DNA of 12,697 bases from Chitinophagaceae bacterium (GCA_023251195.1 JAHEZG010000071.1:1-12697), one strand, 5' to 3'; positions 1 through 7,945 are shown, numbered from the stretch's first letter. A program made the numbers and translations. The notes: generated by a model from the letters alone, not told the origin.

Positions 1-1453
1 TTAATTGCTGACTGAAAACCTCACGCGGATTCACATGTTCGCCAATAAGTTTGTACAAACCGGGCTGAGTAAATTTCGGATCATCGCCTTCGTTGTGACC
101 GTGACGGCGATAGCAAACCATGTCAACAAAAATATCGCGCTGAAATTTTTGTCGCCATTCAGTTGCGAGTTCAACTGCAAATACCACTGCTTCCGGATCA
201 TCGCCATTCACATGTAACACCGGTGCTTCCACCATTGCAGCGAGTGAAGTGCAATAATCAGAAGAACGCGCATCATCAAAATCAGTTGTGAATCCGATTT
301 GATTATTGATGACAAAATGAATGGTGCCTCCGGTTAAATATCCTTCCAGCTGTGACATCTGTAACACTTCGTAAACAACTCCCTGACCTGCAACTGCTGA
401 ATCACCATGAATAAGAATGGGAAGAATTCGTTTGAAATTTCCATCGTACAACAAATCTGCTTTGGCTCGGGTGTAACCTTCCACCACCGGATTCACCGCT
501 TCGAGGTGCGATGGGTTAGGAGAAAGTTTCAGCATCATTTCTTTTCCATCAAAAGTTTTTACCTGCGCTGCATAACCCAAGTGATACTTCACATCACCAT
601 CGCCCATTGTTGTATCAGCAACAGCATTTCCTTCGAACTCATTAAAAATCTGCTCGTAAGTTTTTCCAAGAGTATTGGCGAGAATATTTAATCGCCCTCT
701 GTGAGCCATTCCCATTACAATTTCTTCCACTCCGTTGTTTGCACCGTAATTGATAATTGCATCGAGCGCCGGAATAGTTGTTTCGCCACCTTCGAGCGAA
801 AATCTTTTTTGCCCGACATACTTGGTGCTCAGAAATTTTTCGAACACCACGGCATCATTCAGTTTTTGCAGAATATGTTTTTTCTTTTCAATCGGAAATG
901 AAAGTTGTGCAAAATCTTTTTCCATTTTGCTGAGCATCCATTCATACTGCTCGTCGTCATTCAGATAAATAAATTCTGCACCGATGCTGCTGCAATAAAT
1001 TTTTTGCAGTTGCTCTATAATTTTTTTCAGCGAAGTTTTTCCAAGATTCAAAATATTTCCGACAGAAAAATTTTCATTCAAATCATTTTCATTCAGCCCG
1101 AAAAATTTTAAGTCCAGATTTGCGTGGCGGTTTTTCCGTTTGCGAATCGGATTTGTTTTGGCTTCCAAGTGTCCTTTGGCGCGATAAGCATTGATGAGTT
1201 GGAATACTTTTAGCTCCTTCGCGATATCAGTTGCTGCTGTAACAGTTTCATATTCCGAAGTTAATTTTTTTTCTGCTCCGGCTTTTTCAAGTGTAGAGCC
1301 ACCGTTAACTGCATTGGCAGAAACAGCGAAATCAAATCCTTCAAAAAATTTCTTCCACTCCGGCTCAACTGATTCAGGATTTTTTTTGAAGTCAATGTAA
1401 AGTGATTCAATCACATTGGGATGAGCATTGCTGATATATGAAAATTTATCCAT
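1..1453 (-). CDS. sucA: 2-oxoglutarate dehydrogenase E1 component, N-terminal part (runs off window)
   Basis: Thiamine-diphosphate-dependent E1 subunit of the 2-oxoglutarate dehydrogenase complex (TCA cycle; decarboxylates 2-oxoglutarate and passes the succinyl group to the E2 lipoyl domain). About 484 codons are present; the family is usually about 900-930 residues, so the C-terminal half lies beyond base 1. My translation of the minus strand starts MDKFSYISNAHPNVIESLY, the short N-terminal helix typical of E1o. It then shows FLSTKYVGQKRFSLEGGE, VMGMAHRGRLNIL, HGDSAVAGQGVVYE, INNQIGFTT and HVNGDDPEAV, followed by VCYRRHGHNEGDDP. These are the hallmark E1o blocks, including the cofactor-binding region. 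The ATG at 1451-1453 is the only start that keeps the N-terminal helix, and no Shine-Dalgarno is visible, as usual in Bacteroidota. No frameshift is seen. Cytoplasmic. Confidence 0.96.
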   Translation of the reverse strand, partial: MDKFSYISNAHPNVIESLYIDFKKNPESVEPEWKKFFEGFDFAVSANAVNGGSTLEKAGAEKKLTSEYETVTAATDIAKELKVFQLINAYRAKGHLEAKTNPIRKRKNRHANLDLKFFGLNENDLNENFSVGNILNLGKTSLKKIIEQLQKIYCSSIGAEFIYLNDDEQYEWMLSKMEKDFAQLSFPIEKKKHILQKLNDAVVFEKFLSTKYVGQKRFSLEGGETTIPALDAIINYGANNGVEEIVMGMAHRGRLNILANTLGKTYEQIFNEFEGNAVADTTMGDGDVKYHLGYAAQVKTFDGKEMMLKLSPNPSHLEAVNPVVEGYTRAKADLLYDGNFKRILPILIHGDSAVAGQGVVYEVLQMSQLEGYLTGGTIHFVINNQIGFTTDFDDARSSDYCTSLAAMVEAPVLHVNGDDPEAVVFAVELATEWRQKFQRDIFVDMVCYRRHGHNEGDDPKFTQPGLYKLIGEHVNPREVFSQQL

Positions 1454-1769
1454 GGTGTTTGTTGCGGTGGCAAATATAAGAGCAATGCCTTGCTCAATAA
1501 TTTACGCCGAAATATTTTTCATTTCACTGTTTCTAAATTTTATCAACTCTGTTCATACTTTCCAATGTATCGTAAATTTCAGCGACTGATTTACTCCTGC
1601 TCTTTACAAGTAATCACTTTTAATCGATGCTAAGGATTATTGCGAACGCTGAAATAAAAGCAGATCGAACAGCAACTAATTTGAAGTTGTTTTTTTATTT
1701 CATCAGGATTACAAAACGGGTATTGCTTTCACTTTGTAACCGGCAGGCGGTTCCAGGTCTATTATCTGA
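1454..1769. other. Intergenic region without a convincing gene
   Basis: 316 bases between sucA and the glycosyltransferase gene, both on the minus strand. Apart from the sucA promoter box and its inverted repeat, I see only a weak 5-bp hairpin followed by seven T on the plus strand (1673-1696), which ends no recognisable plus-strand gene. The one open frame across it (from 1627, plus) overlaps the end of the glycosyltransferase gene, resembles no family and has no start context, so I do not call it. Confidence 0.6.
1471..1495 (-). promoter_or_regulatory. Putative sucA promoter (-7 box) with adjacent inverted repeat
   Basis: On the minus strand TATATTTG (1471-1478) matches the Bacteroidota -7 consensus TAnnTTTG exactly and would give a very short leader before the ATG at 1453. 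Immediately upstream lies a perfect 6-bp inverted repeat GAGCAA-GGCA-TTGCTC (1480-1495), placed where a repressor or activator could bind. A TTG lies upstream but only 16 bases from the -7 box, shorter than the usual spacing of about 19, so the -33 assignment is weak. Confidence 0.45.
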
Positions 1770-2849
1770 TTATAGAAACCTTGAGGTTACTGTAATAAAA
1801 TCCGCACAATATCTATCAATGACAAATTGATTTAAACTCAATCTGGCGGCATTACTGATTATAGAATATTCCTCCTTGCTCATTTCATTAAAGACTTTGA
1901 GTTTTTTATAAAATTCTTCTGAAGAATTACAAATAAAACCATTCATACCATGTTTAATAAATCGTTTGTTTTCACCAACCGCACTGGCCAGTACAGGGAC
2001 CCCGCATGAAAGATATTGTTTGAGTTTGAATGCAGATTTTGCCTGATTAAACCTTGTATCGTTTAAAGGAGCAATTCCAACATCTAATATTTTTATTCTT
2101 TCATAAACACTTTTTTCATCCAGCCAATCAATATTTTTTGGAATTTCAATTGTGACATTTTTATTTTTTAAAAAATAATTTCTCAGGATTTCTTCATCTT
2201 CAGAAAACCTTAATCCAAGAATTACAAGGTTGATTTTGAAATCGATATTTCGTATTGCAGGGAAAAAGAGTTGTGATAAACTATCAAAATGAGATTCGTA
2301 ATATCCAATCCACCCGATAGTTAATATTTCATTTTTAATTTCCTTTATCTCATTGTGATGAATGACTGGTGAAGTAAGTATGCTTGAAGTATTTTTAAAA
2401 TGAAGTGAAATATATTCGGTGAGGGCGCTGCTCCCAACAAAACAGCCTGAACAGTTCTTCATAAAATAATGAATTGTTTCGGGAGGCAGACGCAGATATT
2501 CAGCATCATCAATATCGTAAATTGTTTTTTCTCTTCTAAAAAACAAAAGCAATTTCAGCATATTTGCATATAAACCTTCGGAATAAATTTTTTGAAATAC
2601 AACAACTGAATTTTTCTTTCTAAAAAAAAGAATTTCAAAATAGGTTGAAATAAATCTGAAAATATTTTTCAATTTGTAGTCAGGAAAAATGAAAGAAAAG
2701 TTCACTCCATATTTTTCCTTGATAAATTGAAGCGGATAAATCGCACGATAACGAACACTCTGCTCGCTGTTATTAAAATAGGAAAACCAATAAATGTGAT
2801 TTATGTTTTCTTCAGACTTTACATTCGTGCGAATGAGTTTGGTCGTCAA
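1770..2849 (-). CDS. GT-B fold glycosyltransferase, family 4-like
   Basis: Predicted cytoplasmic or membrane-associated glycosyltransferase that moves a sugar from a nucleotide-sugar donor, probably for surface polysaccharide or glycoprotein synthesis; the substrate cannot be inferred. Features in 359 residues: SVRYRAIYPL near 31-40 (N-terminal Rossmann lobe), DIDDAEYL near 112-119, GWIGYYES near 179-186 opening the donor-binding lobe, and DVGIAPLND near 256-264. KSAFKLKQYLSCGVPVLAS (271-289) with GMNGFIC (301-307) is the classic GT4 donor-site region; the first acidic residue of the usual EX7E motif is not obvious. The frame has no ATG before residue 97, and conserved N-terminal sequence begins around residue 19, so initiation is probably the TTG at 2849. 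It lies 9 bases after the uvrA stop and in the same frame. The gene looks more AT-rich than uvrA or sucA, which hints at acquisition by transfer. Confidence 0.85.
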   Translation of the reverse strand: MTTKLIRTNVKSEENINHIYWFSYFNNSEQSVRYRAIYPLQFIKEKYGVNFSFIFPDYKLKNIFRFISTYFEILFFRKKNSVVVFQKIYSEGLYANMLKLLLFFRREKTIYDIDDAEYLRLPPETIHYFMKNCSGCFVGSSALTEYISLHFKNTSSILTSPVIHHNEIKEIKNEILTIGWIGYYESHFDSLSQLFFPAIRNIDFKINLVILGLRFSEDEEILRNYFLKNKNVTIEIPKNIDWLDEKSVYERIKILDVGIAPLNDTRFNQAKSAFKLKQYLSCGVPVLASAVGENKRFIKHGMNGFICNSSEEFYKKLKVFNEMSKEEYSIISNAARLSLNQFVIDRYCADFITVTSRFL

Positions 2850-2858
2850 AATATATAA

Positions 2859-5741
2859 TCAGCTATTCAATTTCCCTCTCAAATAATTCGAAGTATGCGA
2901 ATTGCAGGTAGCAACCATTTCTTCCGGTGTGCCTTGAAATAAAAGTTGTCCGCCTTCATCGCCGCCGTCGGGACCGAGGTCAATGATGTAGTCGGCGCAT
3001 TTGATTACTTCCATATTGTGTTCGATGATGAGCACGGAATGACCTTGTTCAATAAGCGCATTGAACGACTGTAACAGTTTGCTGATGTCGTGAAAGTGCA
3101 AACCGGTTGTGGGTTCATCAAAAATAAACAGCACCGGATTTTGAGAACTTCCTTTTCCGAGAAACGATGCGAGCTTCACACGCTGCGCTTCACCACCCGA
3201 TAATGTGCTGGATGACTGACCGAGTTTTACATAACCCAATCCAACCTGCGCAAGTGGAAGAATGGCTTCGTGCAGATTTTTTTCTTCTATAAAAAATTCG
3301 ATTGCTTCATCAACAGTCAGGTCTAAAACATCAGCAATATTTTTTCCGTTATAATTTACTTCGAGCACTTCATCCTTGAATCGTTTGCCCTTGCATACTT
3401 CGCACAACAAATGCACATCACTGAGGAACTGCATCTCCACCACAATTTCTCCTTCGCCCTTGCAATTGTCGCATCGTCCGCCATCCACATTGAAAGAAAA
3501 ATGTTTGGGTTGAAATCCTTTCAGTTGGGAGCCGCGCTGCTTCGCATATAAATCACGAATTAAATCATACGCTTTAATGTAGGTAACAGGATTGCTGCGC
3601 GATGATTTACCAATCGGGTTCTGGTCCACCATTTCAATTTGCGAAAGCCCTGAATCAACTGCTTTCATTTCGCTGAACTCGCCGGGCTTGTCACCGAAAT
3701 TTCCAAGTGCGCGCGACAGTGCAGGAAATGCAATCTGTTTTACTAAAGTTGTTTTACCAGAGCCGCTCACACCGGTAACCACCACCATCACATTCAATGG
3801 AATAGTGACATCAATGTTTTGCAAATTGTTTTGAACGCAACCGAGGAACTCAATTTTTTTCGTCCAGTTTCTTCTGATAGCAGGAACAGTAATTTTTTCT
3901 ACTCCGGTTAAATATTTTCCGGTGAGTGAATTTTTGTCTTTCAGAATTTCTTTAAATGTTCCGCTGAAAACCACTTCGCCACCATGTGCTCCCGCAAGCG
4001 GACCCATATCAATAATCTGGTCAGCATGATTCATAATTTCTTCTTCATGCTCAACTACCAAAACAGTATTTCCTAAATCGCGGAGCTTGTGTAACACTTT
4101 TACTAATTGTCCGGTGTCCTTCGGATGCAGTCCGACACTCGGTTCATCCAGTATGTAAAGCGAACTGGTGAGATTGCTTCCCAATGTTCGCGTGAGATTG
4201 ATGCGCTGAGTTTCTCCTCCTGAAAGTGTGGATGAAATTCGGTTGAGTGTTAAATAACCCAAGCCAACTTCCATCATAAATTCCAACCGGTTGTTTATTT
4301 CGAGCAATAATCTTTTCGAAATTTCTTTTTCGTAAGGCGATAATTTGAGCGACAGAAAAAACTGCTGTAACACTTTCACAGGCATCACCACCAAATCGCC
4401 AATGCTCTTGCCGCCGATTTTTACATACGACGATTCAATCCTCACTCTCGCGCCACCACAATCAGGGCAGGTTGTTTTTCCGCGATATCGCGAAAGCATT
4501 ACACGATACTGAATTTTGTAACTCTGTTTTTCCAGTTCTTTAAAAAATTCATCCAACCCGTGGAAATATTTATTTCCGGTCCACAATAATTTTTTTTCAG
4601 CAGCAGTCAATTCACGAATCGAACGATGAACCGGGAAATCAAATTTGTGCGCGCTCTTGATTAACAGCGATAACCATTCACCCATTTTCTCACCTTTCCA
4701 GGGAGCAATCGCCCCTTCATACACCGATTTATTTTTATCCGGTATCACTAAATTTTCATCCACACCAATCACACTTCCGAAACCTTCGCACCGGCGGCAC
4801 GCACCATACGGATTATTGAAACTGAATAAATGCGGAGTGGGTTCTTCAAATAAAATTCCATCCAACTCAAACTTGTTGCTGAATTTTTTTTCTTTCCCAT
4901 CATAAAAAATAATGTAGTCACCATGCCCTTCGAAAAAAGCAACACCCACTGAATCAGAAATGCGTGACTGTAAATCTTCATCGTCCTTCTTCCACACAAT
5001 TCTGTCCACCACCAACTGAAAAGTTTTTCCTTTCAGAGTTTTCAACTGCGCTTCATCAGCCAGTAACTCTTCAATCTTGTAAACTTCTTTCTCCGAAATA
5101 ATTCTTGCGAAACCTTTTTGATTCAGAATCTGCAATTCTTGTTTTAAAGTTCGTGCAGGTGTAACACTCGCTTCCGTTTTCGCTTTCTTTAATTTCAACG
5201 GGGTGTCATCAGCAGGAGTGCGATGAGGCGAAAGAATAAAAACAGTTGCGCCTTCCTTCAATGATTTAATAAAATCAACTACATCACTCACTTCATGTTT
5301 CTGCACTTCCTTGCCTGAAACGGGAGAATAAGTTTTTCCGATGCGCGCATACAGCAGGCGCAGGTAATCATAAATTTCGGTGAGCGAACCAACCGTGGAG
5401 CGCGAACTGCGTGTAGAAACTTTCTGCTCAATCGCAATCGCAGGACACAAACCCTTGATATAATCTACATCGGGCTTGTTCATGCGCACCAGAAACTGCC
5501 GAGCATAAGCCGACAGACTTTCAACATACCGGCGCTGCCCTTCGGCGAACAAAGTGTCAATGGCGAGGGAAGATTTTCCGGAGCCGCTCACCCCCGTAAT
5601 CACCACTAATTTATTGCGACCTATTTCTAAATCTACATTCTTTAAATTGTGAACGCGCGCACCTTTGATGAGAATATTTTTCTCGTCTTTTTTAAATTTT
5701 ATTTTGTCGTTCGGAATTTTATCTGATATTTGGCTCAACAT
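2859..5741 (-). CDS. uvrA: Excinuclease ABC subunit A
   Basis: ATPase and damage sensor of nucleotide excision repair; a dimer loads UvrB at lesions. The 960 residues contain two ABC modules. Module 1 has Walker A GVSGSGKS (50-57), CxxC pairs at C315/C318 and C425/C428, signature LSGGE (506-510) and Walker B with LDEP (near 531-534). Module 2 has Walker A GVSGSGKT (657-664), the zinc module C757/C760 and C780/C783 flanking the conserved QFLSDV, signature LSGGE (847-851) and FDEP (near 874-877). The UvrB-interaction region starts near KGLCPAIAIEQK (96-107). Where many UvrA proteins carry CPxCG after the first YxRIG block, this one reads SPVSG, so that zinc pair is absent. The open frame extends upstream to a TTG at 5795, but the ATG at 5741 gives the usual short N-terminus before IKGARVHNL and is preferred. 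The ECF sigma gene diverges from it across about 200 bases. Confidence 0.97.
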   Translation of the reverse strand: MLSQISDKIPNDKIKFKKDEKNILIKGARVHNLKNVDLEIGRNKLVVITGVSGSGKSSLAIDTLFAEGQRRYVESLSAYARQFLVRMNKPDVDYIKGLCPAIAIEQKVSTRSSRSTVGSLTEIYDYLRLLYARIGKTYSPVSGKEVQKHEVSDVVDFIKSLKEGATVFILSPHRTPADDTPLKLKKAKTEASVTPARTLKQELQILNQKGFARIISEKEVYKIEELLADEAQLKTLKGKTFQLVVDRIVWKKDDEDLQSRISDSVGVAFFEGHGDYIIFYDGKEKKFSNKFELDGILFEEPTPHLFSFNNPYGACRRCEGFGSVIGVDENLVIPDKNKSVYEGAIAPWKGEKMGEWLSLLIKSAHKFDFPVHRSIRELTAAEKKLLWTGNKYFHGLDEFFKELEKQSYKIQYRVMLSRYRGKTTCPDCGGARVRIESSYVKIGGKSIGDLVVMPVKVLQQFFLSLKLSPYEKEISKRLLLEINNRLEFMMEVGLGYLTLNRISSTLSGGETQRINLTRTLGSNLTSSLYILDEPSVGLHPKDTGQLVKVLHKLRDLGNTVLVVEHEEEIMNHADQIIDMGPLAGAHGGEVVFSGTFKEILKDKNSLTGKYLTGVEKITVPAIRRNWTKKIEFLGCVQNNLQNIDVTIPLNVMVVVTGVSGSGKTTLVKQIAFPALSRALGNFGDKPGEFSEMKAVDSGLSQIEMVDQNPIGKSSRSNPVTYIKAYDLIRDLYAKQRGSQLKGFQPKHFSFNVDGGRCDNCKGEGEIVVEMQFLSDVHLLCEVCKGKRFKDEVLEVNYNGKNIADVLDLTVDEAIEFFIEEKNLHEAILPLAQVGLGYVKLGQSSSTLSGGEAQRVKLASFLGKGSSQNPVLFIFDEPTTGLHFHDISKLLQSFNALIEQGHSVLIIEHNMEVIKCADYIIDLGPDGGDEGGQLLFQGTPEEMVATCNSHTSNYLRGKLNS

Positions 5742-5896
5742 TTTTACAACTCTTCTCGTAAGAGGGAGCAAATAAAAGATAAACTCACACAGCAACGAAA
5801 CACTTCTACACTCAATTTCAAGAAGTTTTATAAGGTAAAGTTCTACATTACTAATCGTTGTTAATCATTAAACCCCTGCTTCAAATTCATGGCTTG

Positions 5897-5943
5897 AATT
5901 CTACAATTCATTTAACCCTTTGTTCATCCAAAATTGTAGAATT
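5897..5943 (+). promoter_or_regulatory. 12-bp perfect inverted repeat abutting the sigma factor start codon
   Basis: AATTCTACAATT (5897-5908) and AATTGTAGAATT (5932-5943) are perfect inverted copies separated by 23 bases; the right arm ends at the base before the ATG at 5944. In RNA it would form a long hairpin whose base touches the start codon. In DNA it is a dyad about three helical turns apart centre to centre. Autoregulatory operator and translation-blocking hairpin are both possible. The rest of the uvrA-sigma intergenic region (5742-5896) shows no other strong element, and no clear TAnnTTTG box for uvrA. Confidence 0.6.
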
Positions 5944-6531
5944 ATGCAAACCAACCAAACCCTTAATGACCATGCCCTGGTTAAAGCTTACCAGCGTGGA
6001 AACGAACAGGCATTAACCACACTCGTGCAAATGCACAAGCAGCGCGTGTTTTCAGCCATTTACATGTTTGTGCGCGACCGGTATATCGCCGAAGATTTAT
6101 TTCAGGAAACATTTATTAAGGTGGTGGACAAGCTCCGGCAAGGGCAGTATCACGAGGAAGGAAAATTTCTTCCATGGGTGTTGCGCATTGCGAATAATCT
6201 GTGTATTGATTATTACAGGAAAGTAAAGCGCACTCCGAAAGTGAAAGTCACTACTGCTGACGGAACAGATATTTTCACGTACATAAAATTTGAAGGCGAC
6301 AACGCGCAGGATGCAATGGTGCGCGAGCAGGCGCATGTGCGTGTTCGCAAATTAGTGGATATGCTTCCCGAAGAACAGAAAGAAGTAATCGTACTTCGTC
6401 ATTATGCCGATTTAAGTTTTAAAGAAATTGCCGAACTCACCGGTGTCAGCATCAATACTGCATTGGGAAGAATGCGTTACGGACTCATCAATATCCGCAG
6501 ATTGATGGAAGAGAAGAAAATTGCATTGTGA
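5944..6531 (+). CDS. ECF-type RNA polymerase sigma factor
   Basis: Alternative sigma-70 family factor of the extracytoplasmic-function type, 195 residues. Region 2 spans about 24-92, with RVFSAIYMFVRDRYIAEDLF and QETFIKVVDKL (core binding) followed by FLPWVLRIANNLCIDYYRK (-10 recognition). Region 4 spans about 140-190, with LPEEQKEVIVLRHYADLSF and the helix-turn-helix KEIAELTGVSINTALGRM. No C-terminal extension or anti-sigma fusion is present. The frame opens with a TTG at 5920, but the ATG at 5944 fits the family N-terminus, and the upstream codons lie inside an inverted repeat, so 5944 is chosen. The next gene downstream (6769) encodes a 78-residue protein that is a likely partner. The regulon and signal cannot be read from the sequence. 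Confidence 0.93.
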   Translation: MQTNQTLNDHALVKAYQRGNEQALTTLVQMHKQRVFSAIYMFVRDRYIAEDLFQETFIKVVDKLRQGQYHEEGKFLPWVLRIANNLCIDYYRKVKRTPKVKVTTADGTDIFTYIKFEGDNAQDAMVREQAHVRVRKLVDMLPEEQKEVIVLRHYADLSFKEIAELTGVSINTALGRMRYGLINIRRLMEEKKIAL

Positions 6532-6647
6532 CCTTTAGTAAAATTAGTTTGAGGCACACACAATAATCGAAAAGTGTTTGCCGTTAAGCACAATAATTAA
6601 ATGGAAACTGTCATTCAACAATCAATAATTTATTCAAAAAAATTTCG

Positions 6648-6688
6648 CCTCAATTCCCCTCTCCCTGAGAGAGGGGGTAGGGGTGAGG
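6648..6688. repeat. GC-rich dispersed palindromic repeat
   Basis: A G/C-rich island in AT-rich intergenic DNA. Core hairpin CCCCTCTC (6656-6663) / GAGAGGGG (6669-6676) with loop CCTGA; outer arms CCTCA (6648-6652) and TGAGG (6684-6688). A second GGGG (6680-6683) can compete for the CCCC arm. Repeats of this kind (ending GGGGTGAGG) are, from general experience, scattered between genes in many bacterial genomes including Bacteroidota. Translated in the upstream extension of the next gene it gives SPLPERGGRGEV, a string typical of spuriously annotated proteins, so the extension is not coding. It separates the sigma gene from its partner and could attenuate read-through. Confidence 0.75.
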
Positions 6689-6768
6689 TCTTGGAGAAGA
6701 ATGATTTATGCAACCAACACAATAATTCAATAACCACTTCGTTAAAAATTAAAATCAATAACAAATAC

Positions 6769-7005
6769 ATGAAAACTTTTACAACTGATGATTTAGTTCG
6801 CTTCGTTTACAACGAAACAACAGCAGATGAATCTTCTGCTATCAAGAAAGCGATTCTCGAAAATCTTGATTTAGCAAAAACTTACCAGGGCATGCTCACT
6901 GCCAAAGAAGAACTCGAGCAGGGAAAATTAAATCCCAGCGACAGCAGCATTGAGATCATCATGCAATACAGTCGCAGCACTGTGAAAAGCACAAGTCACT
7001 CTTAG
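6769..7005 (+). CDS. Small protein downstream of ECF sigma factor, possible anti-sigma-like partner
   Basis: 78 residues starting MKTFTTDDLVRFVYNETTADE, predicted helical, acidic in its first half, with no membrane segment, no signal peptide and no cysteine or histidine cluster. Two helices are likely (about 5-32 with ADESSAIKKAILENLDLAKTY, and 35-50), followed by a conserved-looking SDSSIEIIMQYS tail. Small proteins of this pattern sit directly after ECF sigma genes in Bacteroidota. The N-terminal layout resembles the helical sigma-binding part of anti-sigma factors (DDLVRFVYNE, ADESSAI...), but it lacks the zinc ligands of ZAS-type proteins and any sensor domain. Sigma binding is therefore an inference from size and position. 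The frame is open back to an ATG at 6601, but that stretch reads through the dispersed palindrome; the ATG at 6769 is preferred. Confidence 0.75.
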   Translation: MKTFTTDDLVRFVYNETTADESSAIKKAILENLDLAKTYQGMLTAKEELEQGKLNPSDSSIEIIMQYSRSTVKSTSHS

Positions 7006-7028
7006 ATTTTTTTCATTTTATTTTTTGG

Positions 7029-7077
7029 ATTCAACGGCACCGCAAATTTTTTGTGGTGCTGCTGAATTTTATTTTTG
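7029..7077 (+). terminator. Strong intrinsic terminator of the sigma operon
   Basis: A stem of 18 positions (7029-7046 with 7050-7067) with one mismatch and two G-U pairs and a TTT loop, followed by TTTATTTTT. It begins 24 bases after the stop of the small partner gene. Between it and the next gene (7078-7277) I see no supported gene or strong structure. Confidence 0.85.
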
Positions 7078-7277
7078 GGAGAAAAAATTTATCTCTTAAG
7101 CCCACAACTAAAACTGATAACCGTTCACAGATTACTGATAACTCTCTTCGGGTCTCCGTAACGGAAAGCACAACTATATATTCTTTTTTTGATGGAGCGT
7201 TAGTGTAACAGTCAAAGTCAATCCTCAAAAATTAGGTTTTGGTTTGAGCAATAATTTACGCTCGTCAATTTTTTTCG

Positions 7278-7475
7278 TTAAGAGAAAATTTTTAATAAAT
7301 AATAAATATCATCGAAATCACTAACTGAATGAACTTTATTAAAAACTAATGGTGTAACCTGGATTTTATTATTCAAATCAATAAATGTAATTACTACTCT
7401 TTGTTGAGACTTATAAAATCTAAAAGAATGAAAGATTTGTCCGCTTTTAAATGTTCTAATAAATTTTGATTCCAT
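7278..7475 (-). CDS. Small hypothetical protein, 65 residues
   Basis: Not recognised. ATG start at 7475 giving MESKFIRTFKSGQIF, mixed strand/helix composition, basic N-terminus, acidic patch SDFDDIYY near 52-59, no cysteines, no membrane segment. It follows the 142-residue zinc-ribbon gene on the same strand by 30 bases, so the two may be cotranscribed. Both start with MESK, which may be chance or a duplicated start region. Sequence complexity and codon choice look coding-like, but with no family recognised it could still be a chance frame. Confidence 0.45.
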   Translation of the reverse strand: MESKFIRTFKSGQIFHSFRFYKSQQRVVITFIDLNNKIQVTPLVFNKVHSVSDFDDIYYLLKIFS

Positions 7476-7505
7476 TTTAATCTTGAAATAAAAATCTTTA
7501 CAAAC

Positions 7506-7934
7506 TCAATTGCTGTACTTCTTTACCCAACCAATTAAAAAATATAAATACCTTCCCAAAATCAGTATAATGATTGAGTAGATTAGTAAATGTTTAGACC
7601 ATTCAAATGAATATTCTTTACACGCTTCGATTCTCAAATCTCTTATTCTCAAATTATAAGATTCTTCATATGCTTTTTCTATCCAACTAAATCCAACATA
7701 AAGCTTATATAAATATCCAATAATTGAAATCGCCACAGCAGTCAGTATAAGATAAAAATTCATTTTTATTTCTATGGCTATTCTTCTTTTTGAATGCAAT
7801 TCGAAATTTTCTTTATTTCCAATTGTATCACCATAATCGTTTCTGTTACATTTTAGACAATATACAAAATCACTATCCTGAGTAAATCCACAATGAATAC
7901 ATTCATATGTAACACCTGATTCTTTACTCTCCAT
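7506..7934 (-). CDS. Zinc-ribbon protein with two transmembrane segments, function unknown
   Basis: 142 residues. An N-terminal zinc ribbon is formed by C12-x2-C15 and C26-x2-C29 (spacing 10), with aromatic and acidic residues between. A polar basic linker (HSKRRIAIEIK, 47-57) is followed by TM1 at about 60-80, a charged extra-membrane segment (85-113, containing RIRDLRIEACKEY) and TM2 at about 115-136. Most likely a cytoplasmic-membrane protein with the zinc ribbon in the cytoplasm; ligand or partner unknown. It is one of three small minus-strand genes in a repeat-rich segment. Its leader resembles that of the gene at 8480 (see the repeat at 7946-8003). ATG start at 7934; no Shine-Dalgarno. 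Confidence 0.7.
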   Translation of the reverse strand: MESKESGVTYECIHCGFTQDSDFVYCLKCNRNDYGDTIGNKENFELHSKRRIAIEIKMNFYLILTAVAISIIGYLYKLYVGFSWIEKAYEESYNLRIRDLRIEACKEYSFEWSKHLLIYSIIILILGRYLYFLIGWVKKYSN

Positions 7935-7945
7935 TAGTTAAGTCA

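Noticed and set aside
1..1400. Several plus-strand open frames across 1-1400 and within uvrA
   Set aside because: They are antisense shadows of sucA and uvrA, whose conserved motifs define the coding strand.
1627..1830. 67-residue plus-strand open frame
   Set aside because: Overlaps the 3' end of the glycosyltransferase gene, no start context, no recognisable domain.
5742..5795. TTG at 5795 as the uvrA start
   Set aside because: The extra 18 residues are hydrophobic and unlike UvrA N-termini; an ATG at 5741 gives the usual start.
6601..6768. ATG at 6601 as the start of the sigma partner protein (134 residues)
   Set aside because: The extension translates the dispersed GC-rich palindrome and low-complexity DNA; family-like sequence starts at the ATG at 6769.
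7113..7142. ACTGATAAC occurring twice with a 21-base period
   Set aside because: Only 9 bases, no gene start nearby on the matching strand, and no second line of evidence.
7031..7228. 65-residue minus-strand open frame
   Set aside because: It ends inside the sigma operon terminator stem and shows no domain; probably chance.
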